Assembly: GCF_000758605.1 (NCBI RefSeq)
Contig: NZ_CP009282.1
Span: 5,332,001-5,396,000 of the forward strand
Origin: Paenibacillus sp. FSL R5-0912
GTDB lineage: Bacteria > Bacillota > Bacilli > Paenibacillales > Paenibacillaceae
Reading direction: 5' to 3'
Length of the DNA: 64,000 nt
Shown here: piece by piece, positions 1 through 9,734 of the stretch
How the letters are laid out: each line of letters begins with the position of its first letter
How positions within the stretch are numbered: the stretch's first letter is position 1
The notes under the pieces: model-generated
The model's input: the letters and a program-made list of their open reading frames with translations, nothing else
Databases searched by the model: none
Told to the model about the DNA's origin: nothing
Made by a program: the position numbers and the translations under genes

Positions 1-2255
1 GCTCGCAAAGTAATCGTTCCAGGCTCCAGCGTACTGGCAATCACAGCAAGCAGTTTGCCGCTGAATAACTTGCGGCTTACGCCTTTATAGGAGTCATAAT
101 CCGTGCTGTCCCCATTATCCAGACCGATCAGCCGCCCCGGGCCTTCAATGCTCAGATGCACCTGATTATTCGCATTCGCTACCGGACGTCCCGACAGATC
201 CAGTGTACTGATCGTTACAAATATAAGGTCCGTACCATCCGCTGCGATTTCCTGTTTGTCGGGGGTGAGGACCAGCGAATCCGCATCTCCGAAGGAGGAG
301 ATCTGATCCGTAGCGATTATATTCCCCTGCTCATCATAAGCAGCTGCGCGAAGAACCCCCTCCGCATAGGGCAGCTGCCATTCTCCAAGCAGCTTATGTC
401 CATGGATATGGTCGATATCCACGCTTCCTTGCGAGACTTCATTTACGAACAATTCAATCCGCGGAGCATTAGAGCAAACACGGACATCAATCTGCTGCCC
501 CTCCGAGAAATCCCAGTAAGGGAAGATGTGAACCATAGGATTCGTATGATAATCCGTCCATTCCGCCTGATAAATATAATAGGAATCCTTAGGGAAACCT
601 GCGGTATCCAGCTGTCCGAAATACGAATTCTTGGTGTGATATGGAGTAGGCTCACCTATATAGTCAAAGCCGGTCCAGAGAAACTGTCCCAGCGAGAAAG
701 AAGCATCCCGGTCTGCAGTGATGCAGGCCTCTGTGCTTTTGGCTCCCCAGCTGGTAGAGCTGTTCCCGAGGGAAGAACACTGAAGATCATCATCTGCCAG
801 CACGGACTGGGCCAGCGGGAAATGATAGACTCCCCGGCTCTGCACGGTAGAGCAGGTCTCACTGCCGTAGATAATCCAATCCGGATGCTCCCGGTGATGC
901 TGCCCGTAATATTTCTCTGCGTAGTTATAGCCGGCTACCTTCACGATATCAGCGCATTTCTGCGCATTCTCCCACGGCATGAAGTTCGAGCCGATGGTAA
1001 CGAACGCATTGCCTCCCGGATCATGAACCAGCACTTCAGCCTGCAGCTCCCGGGTAAGCTCCTGACCCCGGCTATCCGCATGAGTGTCGTAAATCTCGTT
1101 GCCGATGCTCCACATCAGCAGGCTTGGGCGGTTGCGGTCACGCCGCACCCAGCTGGCAATATCGCGCTTCCACCACTCCGGATAGAACCTGGCATAATCA
1201 TAGGCTGTCTTGCTGCGCTCCCACATGTCGAAGGCTTCTGAAACGATCAGCAATCCCATTTCATCGGCCAGCTCCATGAGTTCGACAGCAGGCATATTAT
1301 GTGCTGTACGGATGGCATTCACGCCCATTTCCTGCAGCAGCACGAACTGGCGGCGTAGAGCCGCCTTGTTCACAGCAGCCCCCAGAGCACCCAGGTCGTG
1401 ATGCTGGCAGACTCCGTATATTTTGACATGACGGCCGTTGAGGAAGAAGCCCTTGTTACTATCCAGTACCATGGTCCGGAAGCCGAAGCTCTCCTTCTCC
1501 ACTTCAATTACCTCATCCTCTGCCAGCAGTTCGGATTGCAGGCTATAGAGTTGGGGACTCGTAATATCCCATAGCAGGGGCTGATCAACAGTCAGACGGC
1601 TGTGGCTATGGACTGTTAAACCGGCTTGTACAGGCACCTCTGTAATTTTCCCGGCAACAACGGTACCCTCCGCATCCAGAATGCTATGCCGCAGCTTCAG
1701 CTTCGTGCCTTCTGCAGCAGCTTCAGCAATATGCAGCTCAACACCCACATCCACTGTCCAGGCTTCACCTTCCGCTGCTCTGGCCACTATATAGATCCCG
1801 TCTGCCGCCATATGCGTCTTCGGCGTAGTCTTGAGCCAGACAGGCCGATAGATTCCGGCGCCGGAGTACCAGCGGGAATTGGGCGATTCATGGATGACAC
1901 GCATATATATTTCATTCTCCCCCGCTGTCAGGTACGGGGTAATATCAAACTCAAAGGTAGAATATCCGTATTTCCACTCCCCCGCGACCTGGCCGTTCAC
2001 GTATAGCGTAGAGTTCATATACACTCCCTCAAAACGCAGGGAAACGAGCTCCTTGGCAGGCACTTCACCGAATTCAAGGCCGGTGCGGTACCAGCCCTCT
2101 CCGTTCTCATAGAGATTATAAGTATCGTAAATCAGCCAATCATGCGGCAGCGTAACCGGCATCCAGTCCGTACCTGCGGCTACCTTGGCGAGCTCGGAAT
2201 GAAGCGGCTGCTTGCTGAATTGCCAGCCCTTGCTGAGTTTCCTTTTTAGACTCAT
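1..2255 (-). CDS. Glycoside hydrolase family 2 beta-glycosidase (GalB-like), 3' end cut by window edge
   Basis: About 751 residues are visible and the C-terminus lies outside the window. Domains in order are an N-terminal jelly-roll sugar-binding domain (about 1-170, with the LPHDW motif near residue 38), an Ig-like domain, and a TIM barrel holding the acid/base motif WSIGNE (E387) and the nucleophile in IYGSET (E466). A DUF4982-like segment and a bacterial Ig-like C-terminal domain follow, an arrangement typical of GalB-type beta-galactosidases. There is no signal peptide, so it probably acts on imported oligosaccharides in the cytoplasm. The ATG at 2255 has a GGGGGA ribosome site. It lies downstream of, and in the same direction as, the 6.0-2.5 kb sugar ABC importer, separated by a 297-bp gap holding a dispersed repeat. 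Beta-galactosidase, beta-glucuronidase and beta-xylosidase activities cannot be told apart from sequence alone. Confidence 0.88.
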   Translation of the reverse strand, partial: MSLKRKLSKGWQFSKQPLHSELAKVAAGTDWMPVTLPHDWLIYDTYNLYENGEGWYRTGLEFGEVPAKELVSLRFEGVYMNSTLYVNGQVAGEWKYGYSTFEFDITPYLTAGENEIYMRVIHESPNSRWYSGAGIYRPVWLKTTPKTHMAADGIYIVARAAEGEAWTVDVGVELHIAEAAAEGTKLKLRHSILDAEGTVVAGKITEVPVQAGLTVHSHSRLTVDQPLLWDITSPQLYSLQSELLAEDEVIEVEKESFGFRTMVLDSNKGFFLNGRHVKIYGVCQHHDLGALGAAVNKAALRRQFVLLQEMGVNAIRTAHNMPAVELMELADEMGLLIVSEAFDMWERSKTAYDYARFYPEWWKRDIASWVRRDRNRPSLLMWSIGNEIYDTHADSRGQELTRELQAEVLVHDPGGNAFVTIGSNFMPWENAQKCADIVKVAGYNYAEKYYGQHHREHPDWIIYGSETCSTVQSRGVYHFPLAQSVLADDDLQCSSLGNSSTSWGAKSTEACITADRDASFSLGQFLWTGFDYIGEPTPYHTKNSYFGQLDTAGFPKDSYYIYQAEWTDYHTNPMVHIFPYWDFSEGQQIDVRVCSNAPRIELFVNEVSQGSVDIDHIHGHKLLGEWQLPYAEGVLRAAAYDEQGNIIATDQISSFGDADSLVLTPDKQEIAADGTDLIFVTISTLDLSGRPVANANNQVHLSIEGPGRLIGLDNGDSTDYDSYKGVSRKLFSGKLLAVIASTLEPGTITLR

Positions 2256-2380
2256 TGCTGCACTTCCCCCTTAGATCTCCATAGCTAAGCTTCCTGAATA
2301 ACTTCATACCATACTGCAGCGGACGCATCCGCCAATTAACAAGAGTTTGAACTGTAAATACAACAATTAGATGAGAGCAA

Positions 2381-2507
2381 CGGAGGTGAAGTTTGGAACT
2401 GTAGGAGCGGAAGCGTCCGCCTTTGTCGCCGGATTTCTACCGCGTAGAGCGGTTTAAATCAAGAAATCCGGGGACAACAGCGGCCGGAAGTCCAAACATT
2501 CACCGCA
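2381..2507 (-). repeat. Dispersed inverted-repeat element, copy A
   Basis: This is one of three related intergenic copies in the window (others at 8592-8663 and 45817-45947). The core runs from GTTTGGA (2391) to TCCAAAC (2497) and can fold on itself: GTAGAAATCCGG / CCGGATTTC-type arms surround a small CCGC...GCGG hairpin, and GACAA / TTGTC pair further out. Read on the minus strand it begins CTGCGGTGAATGTTTGGAC, matching copies B and C. It fills most of the gap between the permease gene and the GH2 gene. The remaining bases of this gap show no gene. Confidence 0.8.
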
Positions 2508-2552
2508 GTTGCAGCCGGAATCGATTTTGGACTTGCGTACGAACTCTCTACC

Positions 2553-3431
2553 TCACCCCTTTAGAGCCCCTACCATCACGCCTTTTACAAAATACTTCTG
2601 CAGGAACGGATACAGCACCAGGATTGGCGCTGTACTCACGATAATTGCCGCATACTTCAGCGTCTCAGTCACATCCCGGCTGTGGAGCAGCGTTGTGGTG
2701 CCCAGCATGCTGGCGTTATCGTTCTCAAGAATGATATTTCTGACCACAAGCTGGATCGGGAACAGGCTCTGGTCCCGCAGGAAGATCATCGCGTTGAACC
2801 AGCTGTTCCAGTGGCCTACGCCATAATACAGGATCAGCACGGCGACAACCGGCATGGACAACGGAAGGAAGATGCGGAACAGGATCGTGAAGTGGCCAGC
2901 ACCGTCCAGAAAAGCGGACTCCTCCAGCTCCCTCGGAATCGCCATGAAATAAGTGCGCATGATGATTAAGTTGAACGTACTAACCGCGGTAGGCAGAATC
3001 AGCGCCCAGAGGCTGTCGAGCAGGCCATAGGATTTCACGATCAGATAGAAAGGCACGAGTCCCCCTTGGAAAAACATGGTGAATACGATGAAGAACATGA
3101 TCGGCTTTTGCAGCAAGACCCCTTCCCGTGACAGGAAATAAGCGCCAAGGGAGGTAAGCGTCATGTTAATGACAAGTCCCACCACCAGAATGAACAGTGT
3201 ATTTTTGAAGCCGCTCAGAATGACTGGGTTGTTAAGCACCGCCTTGTAAGCTGCCAGCGAGAAGCCTTGCGGCCAGAGCAGAATGCCATCGAAGGAGATC
3301 AGGCGGTTCCCGTCACTTAACGAGGAGAACAAAATATACAGCATAGGATAGAGTGTCAGAATAATCATAAGCACCATAATAATGGAATTGCAGATATCAA
3401 AGATTCGTTCGCCGAGCGACGCTTTAATCAT
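2553..3431 (-). CDS. Sugar ABC transporter permease, YtcP/CUT1 type
   Basis: This 292-residue inner-membrane subunit has about six membrane segments and the permease signature loop EESAFLDGAGHFTILFRIF that docks on the ATPase. It is typical of the YtcP half of LplB/YtcP importers for oligosaccharides or uronates. The ATG at 3431 is chosen over an upstream in-frame codon at 3470 because it has an AAGGGGTGG ribosome site and starts just after the stop of the preceding permease gene at 3445. No ATPase gene is nearby. Such systems usually share an MsmX-type ATPase encoded elsewhere. It is third in the operon after the binding protein and LplB-like permease. Confidence 0.93.
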   Translation of the reverse strand: MIKASLGERIFDICNSIIMVLMIILTLYPMLYILFSSLSDGNRLISFDGILLWPQGFSLAAYKAVLNNPVILSGFKNTLFILVVGLVINMTLTSLGAYFLSREGVLLQKPIMFFIVFTMFFQGGLVPFYLIVKSYGLLDSLWALILPTAVSTFNLIIMRTYFMAIPRELEESAFLDGAGHFTILFRIFLPLSMPVVAVLILYYGVGHWNSWFNAMIFLRDQSLFPIQLVVRNIILENDNASMLGTTTLLHSRDVTETLKYAAIIVSTAPILVLYPFLQKYFVKGVMVGALKG

Positions 3432-3444
3432 CGTTGTCCACCCC

Positions 3445-4353
3445 TTACCAAAGACTGTTTTTACTTGCACGTTTACTGAAAGAGTTGGCGAGCAGCAGAA
3501 TGGTGAAGTTGATGACGGAGTTGAACAGACCTACCGCCGCACTGTAGCTGTAGCTGAATTCCAGAATCCCTTTACGGTAAACAAAAGTGGATATGACATC
3601 AGCCGTCTCGTAAATACTGGCGCTGTATAACAGAATGATTTTCTCAAATCCGACATTCATAATATTTCCGAGTGCCAGGATCAGCATAATCATAATCGTA
3701 GGCAGAATGCCGGGCAGGGTAACGTGGCGGATCTGCTGAATCTTGGTCGCTCCGTCAATTTTGGCAGCCTCATACTGCTGCTGGTCAATACCGGTGATGG
3801 CGGCCAGATAGATGATTGTTCCCCAGCCGATTTGCTGCCAGATCTCACTGATGATATAAATGGGGCGGAAGGACTCGGGCTGTTGCAGAAATGAGATCCG
3901 GGCGCCGCCAAAAAAGGCAATGACATCGTTAATCAAACCATCCGATAAGGTGAAGTAGCGCACAATTCCCGCCACAACTACAAGTGTAATAAAATGCGGC
4001 ATGTAGGTAATAGTCTGTGTGATCCGGCGGAAAATCGGGCTTTTCAATTCATTTAGCAGTAAGGCCAGAATGATCGGTGCCGGAAATCCGATGAGCAGAT
4101 TGAAGAAGCTTAGCAGAACGGTGTTCTTAATTACGCGAAAAAAATAAATACTCGAAAAAAAAGCTTCAAAGTGCTTGAATCCCACCCATTCACTGCCCCA
4201 TATTCCTTGGGAAGGGACAAATTGCTTGAAGGCAATAATCGTACCGTAAAGCGGAACATAGTGGAACAAAACATAATATAGGATGACAGGCAGAATCATC
4301 AGATACAGCCATTTATTGCGCAGGAAGTCTTTTCCCAGTCTGGTTTTCAGCAT
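3445..4353 (-). CDS. Sugar ABC transporter permease, LplB/CUT1 type
   Basis: This 302-residue membrane protein has six predicted membrane spans and the conserved cytoplasmic loop EAAKIDGATKIQQIRHVTLP. Its length and the N-terminal KNKWLYLMILPVILYY segment match LplB-type permeases. The ATG is preceded by AAAGGAGAGG. It lies between the binding-protein gene (84 bp upstream) and the YtcP-like permease. In the Geobacillus glucuronic-acid cluster a comparable trio (AguEFG) imports aldotetraouronic acid. The neighbouring GH67 and uxuAB genes make a similar substrate plausible here, but that is inference. Confidence 0.93.
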   Translation of the reverse strand: MLKTRLGKDFLRNKWLYLMILPVILYYVLFHYVPLYGTIIAFKQFVPSQGIWGSEWVGFKHFEAFFSSIYFFRVIKNTVLLSFFNLLIGFPAPIILALLLNELKSPIFRRITQTITYMPHFITLVVVAGIVRYFTLSDGLINDVIAFFGGARISFLQQPESFRPIYIISEIWQQIGWGTIIYLAAITGIDQQQYEAAKIDGATKIQQIRHVTLPGILPTIMIMLILALGNIMNVGFEKIILLYSASIYETADVISTFVYRKGILEFSYSYSAAVGLFNSVINFTILLLANSFSKRASKNSLW

Positions 4354-4437
4354 ATTTCCCTCTCCTTTGCTGCAAGGCTTAAGGCCGGGACTGCCCGTAT
4401 CTGTTCTTTGTAGCAGCCCCTGCCGTTATAAGTTTAG

Positions 4438-6048
4438 TTAGCGGTTCAAATAACGTTCGTAGGCCGCTTGTTGAATTTCCAGTGCGCGCTCAATGCCCAG
4501 ATCCTTCATTTGCTGAACAGCTTGATCATATTTATCAACAGATTCGGTTCCCAGGATGATCTTGAGCTCCGTTTCTTTCACAAAGGCGTTGATATCGTTC
4601 ATAATACTGCTCATTTCATCCGCTTCTTCGGCAGTTGGGGTTACCGGAGGAAGCAGGTGGCTCTCATGATTGGTTTGTTTCCAGATGCCGATGGATTCGG
4701 TAGTTGCCGGATATTTCGCCGGCAGGTTGTTGTCCTGCTGAATCATCGGGAAGTTGGTGCCGTGAGAATATTTGGACATGACCTGATCGCTGCCGAGGCC
4801 CTCCGGATTCTTAACTACAAGATCGGTATAGACGGGCTTGCCGTCTTCCAGATTGTAAGTCATTCCTTCAACACCATAGGTATTCAGCATGCTGCCTTCC
4901 ATGGTAAAGGCATAATCCAGCCAGCGCATAGCCGCTTCGACATTCTTGGCGGTGGCAGAGATTGCTGCAGAGCTTGTCCCCGCATAAGCATTATCCAGCT
5001 GGCCAAATTCTGGAAGCTCGCCTTTGACAGCAGACGGATAAGGAGCGGCTACGAAGTCGGCCTTCGGATCGGTTTCCTGTACGGCTGAATTATATTTCTC
5101 AATATAGTACTGCCAGCCAATCGTTGCACCGCTAACATTAGAGGTCATTTTCTTATCGACTGTAGCTGCATCAATAGAGGCGAAATCCTTGTCGATCAGC
5201 CCTTCTTTGTACCACTGGCTCATCGTAGTCAGGTAATCCTTGTAGCCCGGCTCTAGATAGCCGTACACTACTTTTCCATCATTGACATAGAAGTTCCCCA
5301 TCACGCCGAAGGCTCCGGCGAATCCGCCTGTCCGTTCACCGAGGAACATCGTGCGGAAGGTTACAGGGGAGGCAGCATTCTTCTTCTCTTTAAAAGCAGT
5401 CAGGACGGTATGCCACTCCTCAATCGTTTCCGGGATACTGAGATCCAGCTCATCCAGCCAATCCTGACGGATAATCGGCCCGCCATAGACACGTCCGGCT
5501 TCCGAGCGGATGAACGGAAAAGCATAGTAGGTGCCGTCATCCGTTTTGATCATTTTGTCAATTTCCGGGTGCTCCTGGAGGGTCTTCTTCAGGTTAGGCG
5601 CGTATTGATCAATCAGATCATTAAGCTTCAGAATATATCCCTGCTCTACAGCTTTGTCAGGACCGCCCGGATATTGCAGCCATGTATTCAGGAAGATATC
5701 CGGCAGTTCACCTGATGCCAGCAGCAGACTGAACTTCTGATCAGTCATGGGTGTTCCGCCCAGCTGTTTGATGGCGATTCCTGTACGTTTCTCGTATTCG
5801 TCATCGACCGGCAGACGTTCCGGCGTGCCTCCCAGCTGTTCGTTCATATAAGTCAGCTCTATTCCGCCCGACATCGGATAAGTGAAATCTGCAGCGGCTT
5901 CATTTGAAGCAGGGGCGTTCCCTGCAGATGTGTTTGGAGCGCTCTCATTGTTCACATTCTTGGAACTGCTGCAGCCTGAAGCCAGCAATGTGAGACCTAA
6001 CAAAACGACAACCGGTTTGTGAAGCTTGTACGTTCCAAATAATTTCAT
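4438..6048 (-). CDS. Extracellular solute-binding lipoprotein of sugar/uronate ABC importer (LplA-like)
   Basis: This 536-residue protein has a lipoprotein signal peptide (LLASGC, acylated Cys at 26), followed by a low-complexity Ser/Asn/Ala linker and a family-1-type binding fold. The ATG at 6048 has a GGAGGT ribosome site, so longer frames upstream are not used. It is the first gene of an operon with two permeases. A CTTGTATACAAA palindrome lies 65 bp upstream, nearly identical to the one before uxuA. Together with the alpha-glucuronidase and uxuAB nearby, this suggests uptake of 4-O-methylglucuronic-acid-substituted xylo-oligosaccharides (AguE-like role). The ligand itself cannot be read from the sequence. 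Confidence 0.92.
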   Translation of the reverse strand: MKLFGTYKLHKPVVVLLGLTLLASGCSSSKNVNNESAPNTSAGNAPASNEAAADFTYPMSGGIELTYMNEQLGGTPERLPVDDEYEKRTGIAIKQLGGTPMTDQKFSLLLASGELPDIFLNTWLQYPGGPDKAVEQGYILKLNDLIDQYAPNLKKTLQEHPEIDKMIKTDDGTYYAFPFIRSEAGRVYGGPIIRQDWLDELDLSIPETIEEWHTVLTAFKEKKNAASPVTFRTMFLGERTGGFAGAFGVMGNFYVNDGKVVYGYLEPGYKDYLTTMSQWYKEGLIDKDFASIDAATVDKKMTSNVSGATIGWQYYIEKYNSAVQETDPKADFVAAPYPSAVKGELPEFGQLDNAYAGTSSAAISATAKNVEAAMRWLDYAFTMEGSMLNTYGVEGMTYNLEDGKPVYTDLVVKNPEGLGSDQVMSKYSHGTNFPMIQQDNNLPAKYPATTESIGIWKQTNHESHLLPPVTPTAEEADEMSSIMNDINAFVKETELKIILGTESVDKYDQAVQQMKDLGIERALEIQQAAYERYLNR

Positions 6049-6112
6049 CGCTAATTCGACCTCCGTTATATGTTTAGATGACGACTTGATGCCTCTACAA
6101 TGTAAGCTGAAT

Positions 6113-6124
6113 CTTGTATACAAA
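6113..6124. promoter_or_regulatory. Predicted GntR/UxuR-type operator before the ABC importer operon
   Basis: CTTGTATACAAA matches 11 of 12 bases of the perfect palindrome at 13864-13875. It fits the known FadR/FCD-subfamily pattern TNGT..ACNA. It lies 65 bp before the binding-protein start codon and just downstream (minus strand) of the terminator of the preceding gene, where the operon promoter should be. No confident -35/-10 pair is visible. Confidence 0.55.
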
Positions 6125-6160
6125 CAATATTCAAAATGCGGAATCCATTGTTAAAAACGC

Positions 6161-6196
6161 AAAAGGAGGATAGAATCAGCCTGCTTCTATCCTCCT
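6161..6196 (-). terminator. Rho-independent terminator after the AraC sensor gene
   Basis: A perfect 12-bp stem (AGGAGGATAGAA / TTCTATCCTCCT) encloses a 9-nt loop. On the minus strand it is followed by TTTTGCGTTTTT. It separates the regulator gene from the importer operon. Confidence 0.88.
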
Positions 6197-6222
6197 GTAG
6201 AGAAATTGAATATCCGGTTTGT

Positions 6223-8511
6223 TTATTGCAGAGTTTTGAACCGCCCCGGTGTGATGCCTTCATACTTTTTGAATACCCGGATGAACGCACTGCTGCTGGA
6301 GAAGCCCACACGGGAAGAAACCTCCTCAATGGTGACTCCTTCCTGAAGCAATTTTTTGGCCTCGGCTGTACGAACCTGACTGATGTAATCATGCAGACCC
6401 TGACCCATCTGTTCCTTGAACAACCGAGACACATATTGCGGAGTGATGCCGAAATTGGCACCAATCATGGACACACTAAGATTGATGTCCGCATAATGAT
6501 TCTGCACATAGGCAGATACCTCGTCTCCGATTCCCGAATTTGACACCAGCGCAAGCTTCTCCGTGGCTTTGCTGCAGGCCATTTGGATCAGCTCTGTCAG
6601 CTCATGACGGAAATCTGCGCGTGTGGAGCAGGCCAAGAGCCTTTTCATCGGACGCCATTCCTCCCATAGCTTCGAGCGCTTCGTTTCCTGCGGGACGGCC
6701 TTCATAATGGAGCTGGTTAAATCAATCATGGCATATCTCACAAGCTCAATGGACACCTGGGAACCGAAGAAGCGGGCCAGAATCTCATCTGCCATCGCCG
6801 CAGCCTTCTCAAATTCACCGCTTTTGACCAGATTAATAAATACCACTTCATCATTGATTGTCAGATAATAATCCGTCTCCTGCGGTTCAATATCCCCATA
6901 CCAGATTGATATATTCTCTTCCAGCACCAGCCGGTATTCCTGAGCCTCCAGCGCCTGCAGATATCCCTGATGCATACTGCCCATTCCGTGAAGCAGCTCG
7001 CTGCCGGCCATCGCAATCTGCAGACCGTATTTCCGCTGAATGAAATCCAGGGTTTGGCCCAGCGCATCTTCAATATCCTCTTTCCAGCTGACGGAGCGGC
7101 CGGTGTTAATATTCATAACCGCCGCCAGCATACCGTCCATTTCGGTAAAGCTCAGGCCGTGATCCGGACCTGTGAAATCCATAATGATGTTGGACACGAT
7201 GAAATTGGAAAGGCTTGGCGACGGACTGCCTTCTCCGCCAGCCTGAATGTAGAATAGGAGTACCGCAAAATCCTCCGAATCCCACTGGAAGTGATGGACT
7301 CTCGCCGCTTCCTCCAGCGATAATCCGTCTTCCACCTGCCCTTTGAGCAGCCTTGATAAGTAGTAGGTCTGCAACACACGCAGCTGCCTGAATTGCCGGC
7401 TGTTAATGTCATCCCTCTCCCGGATGGTAGCCAGGGCGCTCTCCCGGATGAAGGAGAATTCATCCAACACCCGCTGCGTCTGCTCATCTGTGGAGGGCGT
7501 GAACATATTAACCAGCTCGCGGACAGGATTATAATTCTTGCGGGCAAAGTAGGAGATGACCACCGTCCCGATCAAAAAGCTGATAAATAGTCCCAGCAGG
7601 TTCAAATTGCGGATTTGCCGCGCTTTTTCCCAGAATACGCTTGAAGGAAACACACTGATATACTTCCATTTGGTGGTATCGGAATCGATGAAGGATACCA
7701 TATTCTCCGTACCGGCGATATCCTGGAAAGAAGTGCCTGCAGTCTCATCCCCAGCCTGGGCGTCCGGCACTGCCAGCTGCGGGGAAGCATCGTTATTCTG
7801 AAATAAAATCTGATTATGATCATCGGCAATGTACACCTCACCGTTATTCACCCAATCCACATTCTTCAGCATGCTCTGAATCTTGCTGCCGTTCAGCGGC
7901 AGAACCAGCATCCCCTTCAGTCCATTGTCAGCAACGCTGCTGGTGAACGGCTTCATCATCACAACCTTATTCTCCCAGCGCTTGAATTCAATAAACGGCA
8001 TGGGAGTCCCGCCATCGTCACTCCCACCGTTCAGCTGTGACAGCCATTCTTCATAGGACAAGCCGATCATCGTACTGTTCATCGCATAAAAGGTTTCGCT
8101 GTCCGTATACGTCTCATCCGTCAGTACCCTGTCCAGACTGCTAGAATACAGATAGATTCCATCAATGAAATCATTGGCGGATTTGTACCTGCTCAGCTCC
8201 TGCCGGGTTTGATAGATCTGAAAGGCCCCTGCTCCCTCTGCGTCAGGTGTGAGAGTTAAGTATTTGTTCACACTGCTATGAATGGATAATTGCATGGCCA
8301 GCTTCTCAGCCTGATTAATCTCGCTGTCTACTGTATTCTGCATCTGCTTAAGCATGGCGTTGCCTGCACGTTCAATCTCATACTCTACAATCTGTTTGGT
8401 CTGCAGATAGATGATAGCGCTAACAATAAGCGGGATAAGCATGATCACAGAATAGGAGACGATCCATTTAAAGGCAATACTTTTGCTGAACCTAAAGCGC
8501 TTATATTTCAT
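6223..8511 (-). CDS. Membrane-bound AraC-family sensor-regulator
   Basis: This 762-residue one-protein sensor has membrane segments near residues 14-36 and 303-322 flanking an extracellular Cache-like domain of about 265 residues. A cytoplasmic linker and a C-terminal AraC double helix-turn-helix (about 660-760, with the YVSRLFKEQMG and VGFSSSSAFIRVFKKYEGITP signatures) follow. There is no kinase or receiver domain, so signal detection and DNA binding are in one chain, a type common beside LplABC-like importers in Paenibacillus. The ATG follows AAGGGAG. It probably senses an extracellular sugar and activates the importer operon downstream; the target is inferred from position. Confidence 0.9.
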   Translation of the reverse strand: MKYKRFRFSKSIAFKWIVSYSVIMLIPLIVSAIIYLQTKQIVEYEIERAGNAMLKQMQNTVDSEINQAEKLAMQLSIHSSVNKYLTLTPDAEGAGAFQIYQTRQELSRYKSANDFIDGIYLYSSSLDRVLTDETYTDSETFYAMNSTMIGLSYEEWLSQLNGGSDDGGTPMPFIEFKRWENKVVMMKPFTSSVADNGLKGMLVLPLNGSKIQSMLKNVDWVNNGEVYIADDHNQILFQNNDASPQLAVPDAQAGDETAGTSFQDIAGTENMVSFIDSDTTKWKYISVFPSSVFWEKARQIRNLNLLGLFISFLIGTVVISYFARKNYNPVRELVNMFTPSTDEQTQRVLDEFSFIRESALATIRERDDINSRQFRQLRVLQTYYLSRLLKGQVEDGLSLEEAARVHHFQWDSEDFAVLLFYIQAGGEGSPSPSLSNFIVSNIIMDFTGPDHGLSFTEMDGMLAAVMNINTGRSVSWKEDIEDALGQTLDFIQRKYGLQIAMAGSELLHGMGSMHQGYLQALEAQEYRLVLEENISIWYGDIEPQETDYYLTINDEVVFINLVKSGEFEKAAAMADEILARFFGSQVSIELVRYAMIDLTSSIMKAVPQETKRSKLWEEWRPMKRLLACSTRADFRHELTELIQMACSKATEKLALVSNSGIGDEVSAYVQNHYADINLSVSMIGANFGITPQYVSRLFKEQMGQGLHDYISQVRTAEAKKLLQEGVTIEEVSSRVGFSSSSAFIRVFKKYEGITPGRFKTLQ

Positions 8512-8591
8512 CTGCTGTGCTCCCTTACTGTTGCTTGTCTGGATTCTGGATGGATCGGACTGAAAATCCCACTTGTTTTAGGCGAAGGGTA

Positions 8592-8663
8592 ACTACGGTG
8601 AATGTTTGGACTTCCGGATACAAAGGCGGACGCTACCGCTCCTACAGTTCCAAACTTCCCTTT
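8592..8663 (+). repeat. Dispersed inverted-repeat element, copy B (internally deleted)
   Basis: It starts CTACGGTGAATGTTTGGACT and ends at TTCCAAACTTCCC, as in copies A and C. The central 55 or so bases are missing: CTTCCGG is joined almost directly to ACAAAGGCGGACGCT. It sits in the gap 8512-8905 between the AraC sensor gene and the Nif3-like gene. The rest of that gap holds a terminator hairpin and otherwise nothing recognisable. Confidence 0.75.
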
Positions 8664-8844
8664 CGTTACATTGCCTTTTTTGTGAAGTTTTCAAGTTCAC
8701 CTCATATAGAATTCCACTATATGATAATTGAGTCCAGCGGGCAATCCACAATATGAACCCGATCGACAATTTGTAAACAAGACCGCTGTACTGCGCAATC
8801 CGGCGGAACCATCCAGCTGAACATTAAAAACCCCTTTGCCGGCA

Positions 8845-8881
8845 GAAGACCTGAAGGGACAGCCATTGTCCCTTGATCTTC
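8845..8881 (-). terminator. Probable terminator after the aguA-nif3 operon
   Basis: GAAGACCTGAAGGGACA and TGTCCCTTGATCTTC pair around a GCCAT loop, with one mismatched and one bulged position in the outer stem. On the minus strand a TTTTT run follows only after about 20 further bases, so termination strength is uncertain. Confidence 0.5.
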
Positions 8882-8905
8882 ACACCTTCAAAGAGGCTTC
8901 TCCAG

Positions 8906-9700
8906 TTATACAATTTGAAATACAGGCTGTTCCTGAATATAATGCACCGGTACATCCGGAAACTGCAAGGCCAGCCGCTGCGCGAGCAGCTTCATCCCCG
9001 GCGCTTCACTCTCCGCATGGCCCAGCATAATTAATGCCTGGCTTCGGCCCTGCCGGACGGCATCCCGGATATATTCCGGGGTCTCCCATTCCGGGCCTTC
9101 ACCGGCGATAATCAGATCAAGTGACTCCTGCTCAAATAGGGGAATGGTAGCTGCACCACCGCCTCTGTAGCCAACCAGCACGCCCACTCTGCTGCATACA
9201 GCGGATAAATTGCCTGCTGCGCGGACATAGGGGATATGCAGCTGCTGCTTCAAATATCCGGCAATCTCTGAAACTGACGCAGCAGGGACCGAGAGAATAG
9301 ACACATGGGGCAGATGCCGTTCGACATACGGCTCCCATTCCAGCTCCCGCAGCAGCCCTTCTATGATCCCGTCCGGTGTATAGCGGTGCACATAGTCATG
9401 GAAGCGGTAGATACCTACCCCGGTGCTGGCGATCAATGCAGATTTCTGCCGGTATACAGGATCATTCTCCAATCCTTCCCGGTTGTCCTGATGGCTATAA
9501 AAAACACCTTCATGCGTAATGATCAGATTCGCACCAAGCAAGACCGCCTGTTCAATTACATACTGCGAAGCCGAGAAGGCGGTCACAATTCCCTGCACTT
9601 CCGACTCCGGAGCACCCGGCTCCAGCCTGTCTACCGTTCCATCCGGCTTGCGGATGCCTGCTGTTAAATGTCCGATAACCTGTCCGAAAGTGAGCGTCAT
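8906..9700 (-). CDS. Nif3-like dinuclear metal centre protein
   Basis: This 264-residue protein is of the NIF3/YqfO family. The segment LGANLIITHEGVFYSHQD carries the conserved metal-binding His/Glu pattern near residues 58-75, and a C-terminal segment with GHAESEA contains another conserved His. It lacks the large inserted domain of Bacillus YqfO, so it is the short form. The ATG follows AGGAGGGG. It starts 34 bp after the GH67 alpha-glucuronidase stop and is surely co-transcribed. The biochemical role of this family is unsettled. Its place in a glucuronate operon suggests a hydrolytic or housekeeping role linked to uronate metabolism, which is speculative. Confidence 0.85.
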   Translation of the reverse strand: MTLTFGQVIGHLTAGIRKPDGTVDRLEPGAPESEVQGIVTAFSASQYVIEQAVLLGANLIITHEGVFYSHQDNREGLENDPVYRQKSALIASTGVGIYRFHDYVHRYTPDGIIEGLLRELEWEPYVERHLPHVSILSVPAASVSEIAGYLKQQLHIPYVRAAGNLSAVCSRVGVLVGYRGGGAATIPLFEQESLDLIIAGEGPEWETPEYIRDAVRQGRSQALIMLGHAESEAPGMKLLAQRLALQFPDVPVHYIQEQPVFQIV

Positions 9701-9734
9701 GAACCTGCCCCTCCTAATAGTTCCCTATTAACTC